7,112 nucleotides of DNA from VBCK01 sp035511515 (GTDB lineage Bacteria > Pseudomonadota > Gammaproteobacteria > Burkholderiales > Burkholderiaceae_F). Positions within the stretch are counted from its first letter, which is position 1. Every line of letters begins with the position of its first letter. Positions 1 through 7,112 of the stretch are shown here, piece by piece. The stretch covers positions 1 through 7,112 of the forward strand of contig DATKFG010000009.1 of the NCBI GenBank assembly GCA_035511515.1, read 5' to 3'. The notes beneath the pieces were generated by a model. That model was not told the DNA's origin and ran no database searches. It saw nothing but the letters and a program-made list of their open reading frames with translations. A program made the position numbers and the translations under genes.

Positions 1-336
1 GTTCTGCGACAGCTCGGTCCAGAACTGGGTCAGCTTGGGCAGGTTGGCGTTGTACTGGGCGCGCAGGCGCGCAGAGTCGGCCACCGCGTTCAGGTGCGAG
101 ACGGCGGCCCACGCGCGCGTGAGTCGCTGAAGCTCCTGCTCCAGTGGCAGCACCACCGAGTCCCAATCGGCGGCTGTGGCCGCATCGGTCACGCGTTCCA
201 CGGCGCTGCGGCACCCCGACAGCAGCAGTTCTACCGCCGCAGTCACATCGTCGGGCGAGATCCGCTCGAACGCAAGCGGCCCGTCGAACTGCAGCAGCGG
301 ATTGGCGGACGGACGGGCCTCGCCGTCGGGCGGCAT
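1..336 (-). CDS. prlC: Oligopeptidase A (M3 family metallopeptidase), N-terminal part, cut by window edge
   Basis: Reading the minus strand from an ATG at 336 gives 112 uninterrupted residues running off the window start. The protein shows NPLL at residues 12-15, then a helical stretch with DWDSVV and a PLEQ segment, then HLNAV at 81-85 and NANLPKLTQFW at 96-106. This order (NPLL, W-x-VV-x-PL, HLNAV, YNxNLPKxTxF) is the N-terminal signature I know from oligopeptidase A, a cytoplasmic zinc endopeptidase of roughly 680-700 residues that degrades short peptides, including cleaved signal peptides. The catalytic HExxH motif would lie outside the window and cannot be checked. The ATG at 336 is chosen because no other ATG, GTG or TTG lies in frame in the nucleotides just upstream. 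Its Shine-Dalgarno is weak. The gene is divergent from aceE. A related M3 peptidase is the main alternative. Confidence 0.85.
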   Translation of the reverse strand, partial: MPPDGEARPSANPLLQFDGPLAFERISPDDVTAAVELLLSGCRSAVERVTDAATAADWDSVVLPLEQELQRLTRAWAAVSHLNAVADSARLRAQYNANLPKLTQFWTELSQN

Positions 337-399
337 GGCGACTCGTACGGTGGGTGATGGAGCTCGGGAAGTCGGGCAGTCTACGCGGGACGATATACC

Positions 400-428
400 A
401 TAATATGAAACGCAAAGCCGCAATTCAA
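400..428 (-). promoter_or_regulatory. Predicted sigma70-type promoter for prlC
   Basis: On the minus strand, TTGAAT (428-423, 4/6 to the -35 consensus) is followed after exactly 17 nt by TATTAT (405-400, 5/6 to the -10 consensus). It lies in an AT-rich island of an otherwise GC-rich sequence. Transcription would begin near 392-394, leaving a leader of about 57 nt before the prlC ATG at 336. Motif and spacing are seen directly; activity is inferred. Confidence 0.55.
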
Positions 429-472
429 AACTTACCCGACCGGCTGGTAGAGTGACAAAGTCCGCTTCTTTC

Positions 473-493
473 GGCGCCGCCCGCCGCGGCGCC
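473..493 (+). promoter_or_regulatory. GC-rich hairpin in the aceE leader
   Basis: GGCGCCGC (473-480) and GCGGCGCC (486-493) form a perfect 8-bp stem around the loop CCGCC. The structure lies 12 nt before the aceE Shine-Dalgarno and has no following T-tract, so it is not an ordinary intrinsic terminator. It may stabilise the 5' end or affect translation, or it may be a dyad recognised as DNA. The pairing is exact; the role is unknown. Confidence 0.4.
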
Positions 494-496
494 GCG

Positions 497-512
497 CACC
501 TGCGCGAGGTGA
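497..512 (+). promoter_or_regulatory. aceE ribosome binding site inside a short hairpin
   Basis: GAGGTGA at 506-512 is a strong Shine-Dalgarno, 4 nt before the aceE ATG at 517, and fixes that start. Its core AGGTG (507-511) is perfectly complementary to CACCT (497-501) across a 5-nt loop, so the site could be sequestered. A competing 5-bp stem, CGCGC (493-497) with GCGCG (502-506), would leave AGGTG free. The ribosome binding site is secure; the switching is speculative. Confidence 0.6.
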
Positions 513-516
513 CCCG

Positions 517-3231
<2,715 letters not shown>

Positions 3232-3236
3232 ACCTG

Positions 3237-3280
3237 CCTCTGGCGCGCCCGGCGCGGCAGAGGGGTCGGGGGTGAGGGGG
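3237..3280 (+). repeat. REP-like hairpin element between aceE and aceF, with tail serving as aceF ribosome binding site
   Basis: CCTCTG (3237-3242) pairs with CAGAGG (3258-3263). After a G/G mismatch, CGCG (3244-3247) pairs with CGCG (3253-3256) around a 5-nt loop. The 3' arm continues into a G-rich tail, AGAGGGGTCGGGGGTGAGGG (3259-3278), resembling dispersed proteobacterial intergenic repeats as I remember them. GAGGGGG (3274-3280) in that tail is the Shine-Dalgarno for the ATG at 3287, 6 nt away. There is no T-tract, so it is not a standard terminator; it may stabilise or partly attenuate the transcript. Membership in a repeat family needs a genome search. Confidence 0.5.
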
Positions 3281-3286
3281 CATCCG

Positions 3287-4684
3287 ATGGGCAACATGGT
3301 CGAGGTCAAGGTTCCCAACATCGGCGACTTCAAGGACGTCGAAGTCATCGAAGTGCTGGTGCGATCCGGGGACCGCGTAAAGCCCGAGCAGTCGCTGATC
3401 ACGCTCGAATCGGACAAGGCCTCGATGGAGATTCCGTCTCCGATGGGCGGGGTCGTGCGCGAACTGAAGGTGAAGGTCGGCGACAAGGTCTCGGAAGCTT
3501 CGCCGATCCTGGTGCTGGAACCGAGCGACGACAGCGCGGCCAGCCCCAAGCCGGCCGGGACAGCGCCGGCGGCGGCCGCGCCAGCCACAGCACCGGCGCC
3601 CGCCAAGGCCGCCGCCGCGCCGGCCGCTGTGCCCCCGGCGCCGGCGCCGGCACCCGTCAGAGCGCTCGCGCCGGCGGCTGCTGCCGGTTCACCGCCGTCG
3701 ACCGAGTTTGCGGTCGAGATGGGAGCGCTTCCCGATCCCGAGCAGCTCGCCCAGGCGATGTACACGCACCCGCACGCCTCGCCGTCGGTGCGGGCATTTG
3801 CGCGCGAGTTGGGAGTGGATCTGGCCCAGGTCAAGGGATCCGGCCTGAAGGGCCGGATACTGCACGACGACGTGCGCGCCTTCGTAAAGGCCGTGGTGGC
3901 GGCGGCGCAGCGGCCGGCGGCCGCCGTCCCGACCGCCGGTATCGGAGCAAACCTTCCGCCCTGGCCGCAAGTCGATTTCGCGAAGTTCGGGCCGATCGAG
4001 CGGGTCGAGATGTCGCGGATCCGCCGGATCGCGGGGCCGAACCTGCTGCGCAACTGGCTGTCGATTCCGCACGTCACCAATCACGAGGACGCCGACATCA
4101 CCGAGCTGGAAGCGTTCCGGGTCGAGCTGAACAAGGAAAACGAGCGCTCGGGCCTGAAGCTGACGATGGTGTCGTTCCTGATCAAGGCGTGCGTGGCGGC
4201 GCTGAAGAAGTTCCCACACTTCAACAGCTCGATCGATCCGGGCGGCGAGGCCGTGATCCTGAAGCACTACTACCACATCGGCTTTGCCGCCGACACGCCC
4301 AACGGCTTGGTGGTGCCGGTGCTGCGCGACGCCGACCGCAAGGGGGTGCTGGAATTGGCGAGCGAGGCCGCCGCGCTGGCGACCAAGGCGCGCGAAGGCA
4401 AGCTGCTGCCCTCCGACATGCAGGGGGGAACTTTTTCGATCTCGTCGATCGGCGGGCTGGGCGGAAGCTACTTCACTCCGATCATCAATGCGCCCGAGGT
4501 CGCGATCCTGGGGGTTGGCCGGGCAACGACGCGGCCGATGTGGGACGGCAAGCAGTTCGCCCCGCGCCTGATCGTTCCGTTGTCGCTGTCGTGGGACCAT
4601 CGGGTCGTCGACGGCGCTGCTGCGGCCCGCTTCAATACGTATCTGTCTCAGGTGCTGTCCGATTTCCGACGCGTGCTGCTATGA
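3287..4684 (+). CDS. aceF: Dihydrolipoamide acetyltransferase, E2 core of pyruvate dehydrogenase
   Basis: AceF accepts the acetyl group on a lipoyl-lysine, transfers it to CoA and forms the structural core of the complex. Domains in order: one lipoyl domain (residues about 4-78) with Lys44 in ESDKAS as the lipoylation site; a flexible Ala/Pro linker (about 79-135); the peripheral subunit-binding domain for E1/E3 (about 163-200, starting HASPSVRAFARELGVDL); and the catalytic domain (about 230-465) with DHRVVDG at 437-443, giving catalytic His438 and Asp442. There is a single lipoyl domain, whereas some bacterial E2s have two or three. I chose ATG 3287 (465 aa) because GAGGGGG lies 6 nt upstream and the protein then begins MGNMV, parallel to MGDRV of lpdA. 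GTG 3272 would add five residues, and ATG 3296 would remove three. The stop overlaps the next gene as ATGA. The partner E1 and the ESDKAS/DHRVVDG signatures support pyruvate rather than 2-oxoglutarate specificity. Confidence 0.97.
   Translation: MGNMVEVKVPNIGDFKDVEVIEVLVRSGDRVKPEQSLITLESDKASMEIPSPMGGVVRELKVKVGDKVSEASPILVLEPSDDSAASPKPAGTAPAAAAPATAPAPAKAAAAPAAVPPAPAPAPVRALAPAAAAGSPPSTEFAVEMGALPDPEQLAQAMYTHPHASPSVRAFARELGVDLAQVKGSGLKGRILHDDVRAFVKAVVAAAQRPAAAVPTAGIGANLPPWPQVDFAKFGPIERVEMSRIRRIAGPNLLRNWLSIPHVTNHEDADITELEAFRVELNKENERSGLKLTMVSFLIKACVAALKKFPHFNSSIDPGGEAVILKHYYHIGFAADTPNGLVVPVLRDADRKGVLELASEAAALATKAREGKLLPSDMQGGTFSISSIGGLGGSYFTPIINAPEVAILGVGRATTRPMWDGKQFAPRLIVPLSLSWDHRVVDGAAAARFNTYLSQVLSDFRRVLL
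3389..3443 (+). repeat. Lipoyl-domain coding patch, near-identical to 5286-5340
   Basis: These 55 nt encode aceF residues 35-52 around the lipoylated lysine. They match lpdA 5286-5340 at 54 of 55 positions (the only difference is C3421 versus G5318). Flanking parts of the same domains are far less alike although the alignment has no gaps. See the corresponding finding on gene conversion. Confidence 0.85.
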
Positions 4685-5184
4685 CGGTGGCGATCGTGCC
4701 GATCGAGCTGCGGCACATCGAGAGCCTGACCGAGTGCGTGGCGCAGGTGGCGCGCGAGCGGCGCTTCCTGGCCATCGTCGAAGGCTTCGCGCTGGACCAG
4801 ACGGCCGCCTGGGTCGCTGCCGACCGGGTGCGCGGCAATCCGTTCCTGGTGGCGCTCGATCAGGATGAGGTGGTCGGCTGGTGTGAAGTGCGCCGGGACC
4901 TGTTGCCGGGCCGGGCCCACACCGGGCTGCTCGGCATGGGGCTGCGGGCGCCGTATCGCGGCCAGGGGCTGGGGCGGCTGCTGCTGGAGCAGGCGCTGGG
5001 GGCCGCGCGCGAGCGCGGCTTAGAACGCATCGAGCTGATGGTGAGAAGCCCGAACGTGCGGGCGATCCGGATGTACTCGCAAGCCGGTTTCCGCGAGGAA
5101 GGACGCAAGCACGACGCGGTGCGGCTGGACGACGGTTCGGAGGACGAAGTACTGATGGCGCTGCACCTGCGGAGGAACGACTGA
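4681..5184 (+). CDS. GNAT-family N-acetyltransferase embedded in the pyruvate dehydrogenase operon
   Basis: This 167-residue protein is a complete single-domain GNAT enzyme, which moves an acetyl group from acetyl-CoA to an amine. The acetyl-CoA pyrophosphate loop (R-x-x-G-x-G) is RGQGLG at 93-98, preceded by LLGMGLRAPY on the expected beta strand. The motif B part is NVRAIRMYSQAGF at 125-137, with conserved Asn125, Tyr132 and Gly136-Phe137. The N-terminal part (RERRFLAIVEGF, then NPFLVALDQDEVVGWCEV) resembles small YhhY/RimI-like acetyltransferases. No signal peptide or membrane segment is visible, so it should be cytoplasmic. The start is the ATG overlapping the aceF stop (ATGA); no clear Shine-Dalgarno precedes it, which suggests translation by coupling to aceF. 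Its stop overlaps the lpdA start by one nucleotide. An upstream in-frame extension into aceF exists but is a frame shadow. The substrate is unknown: a protein lysine or N-terminus, an antibiotic-like amine or an amino acid are all possible. Confidence 0.9.
   Translation: MTVAIVPIELRHIESLTECVAQVARERRFLAIVEGFALDQTAAWVAADRVRGNPFLVALDQDEVVGWCEVRRDLLPGRAHTGLLGMGLRAPYRGQGLGRLLLEQALGAARERGLERIELMVRSPNVRAIRMYSQAGFREEGRKHDAVRLDDGSEDEVLMALHLRRND
5171..5175 (+). promoter_or_regulatory. lpdA ribosome binding site within the GNAT coding end
   Basis: GGAGG lies 8 nt before the lpdA ATG at 5184 and inside the last codons of the GNAT gene. It gives lpdA its own strong initiation site besides coupling through the TGATG overlap, so E3 could be made well even if GNAT translation is low. 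Confidence 0.75.
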
Positions 5185-6998
5185 TGGGAGACCGCGTCCA
5201 GATCAAGGTTCCCAATATCGGCGACTTTCACGATGTGCAGGTCATCGAAATCCTGGTGAAGCCGGGCCAGACGATTCAGGCCGAACAGTCGCTGATCACG
5301 CTCGAATCGGACAAGGCGTCGATGGAGATTCCGTCTCCGAAGGCCGGCATCGTGCGCGAGGTGCTGGTAAAGCTCGGCGACAAGGCGTCCGAGGGCACGC
5401 CGATCGTGCAGTTGGAAACGATCGACGCTGCGGCGCCGCAGCCGTCCGCGGCGCCGCCCGCTGCCAAGCAGCCCGCCGCGCCGCCGTCCGCTGCCGCCCA
5501 GCCGGCCGCGGCGCCGTCGGCAGCCACCCAGCCGGCCGCAACGCCGATCATTCGCGCCGACGGATCGGAGCTCGAGTGCGAGGTGCTGGTGCTCGGCTCA
5601 GGTCCGGGCGGCTATTCGGCAGCGTTCCGCGCCGCCGATCTGGGCCGGCGCGTTGTGCTGGTCGAGCGTTATCCGACCTTGGGCGGCGTTTGCCTGAACG
5701 TGGGTTGCATTCCTTCCAAGGCCCTGCTGCACGTGGCCGCGGTGATCGACGAGGCGGCGCACTTCGATTCGCTCGGGGTGGCGTTCGCCGCGCCGGCCAT
5801 CGATCTGGACAAGCTGCGCAAGCACAAGAACCACGTGGTCGGGCGGCTGACCGGCGGACTTGGCTCGATGGCGAAGATGCGCAAGGTCACCGTGGTGCGC
5901 GGCTCGGGCCAGTTCATCGATCCGAACCACCTGGACGTGGCGTTGACCACCGGGCAGGGCCGCCAGGAAAGCGGCGAGCATCAGCGGGTGCGTTTCGAAC
6001 AGGCCATCATCGCTGCCGGCAGCGAGGCGGTGTGGCTGCCATTCCTGCCGCAGGATCCGCGCCTGTTCGATTCGACCTCCGCGCTCGAGATACGCGGCAT
6101 TCCGCCGCGGCTTCTGGTCATCGGCGGCGGCATCATCGGTCTGGAAATGGCAACCGTGTATGGCGCGCTGGGCAGTCGGATCGACGTGGTCGAGATGACG
6201 GCGGGGCTGATGCCCGGAACCGACCGGGACCTGGTCAGGGTCTGGCAGAAGTACAACGAAAAGCGGTTCGGCAACGTGATGCTGAACACGCGCCTGGTTG
6301 CGGTCGAAGCGCGCCCGGACGCGCTGATGGCCCGCTTCGAGGGCGACAAGGCGCCGGCCGGGGCGCAGCCGTACGACGCGATGCTGGTGTCGGTCGGGCG
6401 CAGGCCGAACGGCCTGCGGATCGGCGCCGAGCGCGCCGGTGTGCGCGTCGACGAGCGCGGCTTCATCCCGACCGACGGCCAGCGGCGGACCAACGTGGCG
6501 CACATCTTCGCGATCGGCGACATTGCCGAGGCTCCGTTGCTGGCTCACAAGGCGGTGCATGAGGGCCACGTCGCAGCCGAGGCCGCCAGCGGCCTGAAGT
6601 CGCACTTCGATGCGCTGGTGATTCCGTCCGTCGCCTATACCGATCCGGAGATCGCCTGGGTCGGCGTGACCGAAGACGAGGCCCGCGCCGCCGGGCGCAG
6701 CCTGCACAAGGCGATGTTCCCGTGGGCGGCGTCGGGCCGCGCCATCGCCAATGGCCGCGACGAAGGATTCACCAAGCTGCTGTTCGATCCGGAAACGCAC
6801 CGCATCGTCGGCGGAGGCGTCGTCGGCGCGCACGCGGGCGACCTGATCAGCGAGATCACGCTGGCCATCGAGATGGGCGCCGACGCCGTGGACATCGGCC
6901 GCACCATCCATCCGCATCCGACGCTGAGCGAGTCGATCGGGATGGCGGCGGAGGTGGCCGAGGGCGTGTGTACCGACCTGCCGCCCCCAAAGCGGTAG
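5184..6998 (+). CDS. lpdA: Dihydrolipoamide dehydrogenase (E3) with N-terminal lipoyl domain
   Basis: LpdA reoxidises dihydrolipoyl-lysine with FAD, a redox disulfide and NAD+. It is 604 residues, about 125 longer than a plain E3 (about 470-480), because of an N-terminal lipoyl domain (residues 4-78, Lys44 in ESDKAS) and an Ala/Pro/Gln linker (about 80-121). The E3 body has the FAD motif GSGPGGY (138-144), the redox-active pair Cys170/Cys175 in GGVCLNVGCIPSK (167-179), the NAD-binding GGGIIG (314-319), the second FAD contact with Asp446 in AIGD, and the C-terminal active-site His578 and Glu583 in HPHPTLSE. Nothing essential is missing. The start overlaps the GNAT stop by one base and has GGAGG 8 nt upstream. 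Lipoyl-bearing E3s are known from betaproteobacterial and neisserial PDH complexes. Position after aceE-aceF assigns it to PDH, though it may also serve other lipoate complexes. Confidence 0.97.
   Translation: MGDRVQIKVPNIGDFHDVQVIEILVKPGQTIQAEQSLITLESDKASMEIPSPKAGIVREVLVKLGDKASEGTPIVQLETIDAAAPQPSAAPPAAKQPAAPPSAAAQPAAAPSAATQPAATPIIRADGSELECEVLVLGSGPGGYSAAFRAADLGRRVVLVERYPTLGGVCLNVGCIPSKALLHVAAVIDEAAHFDSLGVAFAAPAIDLDKLRKHKNHVVGRLTGGLGSMAKMRKVTVVRGSGQFIDPNHLDVALTTGQGRQESGEHQRVRFEQAIIAAGSEAVWLPFLPQDPRLFDSTSALEIRGIPPRLLVIGGGIIGLEMATVYGALGSRIDVVEMTAGLMPGTDRDLVRVWQKYNEKRFGNVMLNTRLVAVEARPDALMARFEGDKAPAGAQPYDAMLVSVGRRPNGLRIGAERAGVRVDERGFIPTDGQRRTNVAHIFAIGDIAEAPLLAHKAVHEGHVAAEAASGLKSHFDALVIPSVAYTDPEIAWVGVTEDEARAAGRSLHKAMFPWAASGRAIANGRDEGFTKLLFDPETHRIVGGGVVGAHAGDLISEITLAIEMGADAVDIGRTIHPHPTLSESIGMAAEVAEGVCTDLPPPKR
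5286..5340 (+). repeat. Lipoyl-domain coding patch, near-identical to 3389-3443
   Basis: This is the lpdA partner of the aceF patch, encoding residues 35-52 with lipoyl Lys44. Seventeen of 18 codons are identical to aceF, including the ATT and TCT codons that are uncommon choices in this GC-rich sequence. Confidence 0.85.
5439..5546 (+). repeat. 30-bp in-frame tandem repeat in the lpdA interdomain linker
   Basis: About 3.6 copies of a 30-bp unit encode ten-residue repeats: QPSAAPPAAK (86-95), QPAAPPSAAA (96-105), QPAAAPSAAT (106-115) and QPAATP (116-121). Each begins with CAGCC at 5439, 5469, 5499 and 5529. The repeat forms the flexible arm joining the lipoyl domain to the E3 body. Being in frame and tandem, it could change copy number by slippage without breaking the gene. 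Confidence 0.8.
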
Positions 6999-7051
6999 GT
7001 ACCCCCGCGCGTCGCGAGTTCGTAAGCCGTCCGCAGGGGCACGCCGTATCG

Positions 7052-7078
7052 CCCCTCGCCCGCGCAGCGGGAGAGGGG
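7052..7078. repeat. REP-like hairpin downstream of lpdA
   Basis: CCCCTCGCCCGC (7052-7063) and GCGGGAGAGGGG (7067-7078) pair at 11 of 12 positions around the loop GCA. The AGAGGGG end is shared with the aceE-aceF spacer element, and the pattern resembles dispersed intergenic repeats of GC-rich proteobacteria. It could act as an mRNA 3'-end stabiliser. The family assignment is from memory. Confidence 0.55.
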
Positions 7079-7095
7079 AGGGCTCGCCCTGCGAA

Positions 7096-7112
7096 GCCGG
7101 GCTACGCCCGGC
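7096..7112. repeat. Perfect inverted repeat at the window end
   Basis: GCCGGGC (7096-7102) and GCCCGGC (7106-7112) form a perfect 7-bp stem around TAC. The arms reach the last base, so the dyad may continue outside the window. Like the neighbouring element, it lacks a T-tract and may be a dispersed repeat rather than a terminator. Confidence 0.5.

Larger units (their letters stand above)
337..516. promoter_or_regulatory. Divergent prlC/aceE intergenic control region
   Basis: This 180-bp gap separates two divergent genes and must carry promoters for both. The prlC promoter is clear, but the aceE promoter is not. CATAAT at 399-404 matches a -10 box in 5/6 positions but lacks a good -35, and TTCAAA (424-429) with TAGAGT (448-453) at 18-nt spacing is a weaker alternative. 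If CATAAT is used, the two -10 boxes overlap and polymerases would compete. No E. coli-type PdhR operator (ATTGGT-N3-ACCAAT) is visible; a loose TACC-N9-GGTA inverted repeat at 433-449 is the nearest thing to an operator. Confidence 0.5.
6999..7112. other. Non-coding region downstream of lpdA, rich in inverted repeats
   Basis: No convincing gene is seen in these 114 bp. After the lpdA TAG stop there is a loose dyad, AGGGGC (7035-7040) with GCCCCT (7051-7056), followed by three compact hairpins listed separately or noted in the findings. None has a T-tract, so termination is not clearly of the intrinsic type. The next gene lies outside the window. Confidence 0.6.

Noticed and set aside
433..449. 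TACC-N9-GGTA inverted repeat as a PdhR-type operator
   Set aside because: It has only four-base arms and does not match the known ATTGGT-N3-ACCAAT pattern; such short dyads are expected by chance.
94..455. Three overlapping plus-strand open frames of 75-103 codons before aceE
   Set aside because: They lie mainly opposite prlC, whose minus-strand translation has clear oligopeptidase A motifs; the plus-strand products are Arg/Pro-rich and unlike any family I know.
3237..3263. Intrinsic terminator between aceE and aceF
   Set aside because: The stem is plausible but is followed by a G-rich run rather than T residues, and aceF has no other evident promoter in the 55-bp spacer.
4189..4680. A long N-terminal extension of the GNAT gene into aceF
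   Set aside because: The extension is an out-of-frame reading of the AceF catalytic domain; GNAT homology begins at the ATG at 4681, which gives a normal 167-residue enzyme.
5598..6917. A 439-codon minus-strand open frame opposite lpdA
   Set aside because: It is a frame shadow of the intact E3 gene with no domain signature and no plausible ribosome binding site noticed.

Overview
The window holds a pyruvate dehydrogenase (PDH) operon from a GC-rich proteobacterium, with the 5' part of an oligopeptidase A gene facing away from it. Homodimeric-type AceE, an E3 subunit with its own N-terminal lipoyl domain, and the prlC/aceE neighbourhood fit a betaproteobacterium, probably Burkholderiales-like. 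A gammaproteobacterium of the xanthomonad kind cannot be excluded from sequence alone.

Layout: 1-336 (minus strand) encodes the first 112 residues of prlC, cut by the window edge. 337-516 is a 180-bp divergent control region. It contains an AT-rich island with a good sigma70-type promoter for prlC and a GC-rich aceE leader with two adjacent potential hairpins, the second covering the aceE Shine-Dalgarno. 517-3231 is aceE (E1, 904 aa). 3232-3286 is a short spacer carrying a REP-like hairpin whose G-rich tail supplies the aceF ribosome binding site. 3287-4684 is aceF (E2, 465 aa, one lipoyl domain). 4681-5184 is a GNAT-family acetyltransferase. 5184-6998 is lpdA (E3, 604 aa, one lipoyl domain). 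6999-7112 is non-coding and rich in inverted repeats.

How it works together: E1 decarboxylates pyruvate and reductively acetylates lipoyl-lysine, E2 passes the acetyl group to CoA, and E3 reoxidises the dihydrolipoyl group with NAD+. Lipoyl domains are present on both E2 and E3. The aceF-GNAT and GNAT-lpdA junctions overlap by 4 and 1 nt, so these three genes are almost certainly co-transcribed and translationally coupled. The GNAT gene is the unusual member: an acetyl-CoA-using enzyme placed between two subunits of the complex that makes acetyl-CoA.

Most of the window is ordinary central metabolism, and I see no wholly new system. The points worth a second look are the embedded GNAT, a sharply bounded 54/55-nt identity patch shared by the two lipoyl-domain coding segments (likely gene conversion), a REP-like element doubling as a ribosome binding site, a possible SD-sequestering leader structure at aceE, and a 30-bp tandem repeat in the E3 linker.
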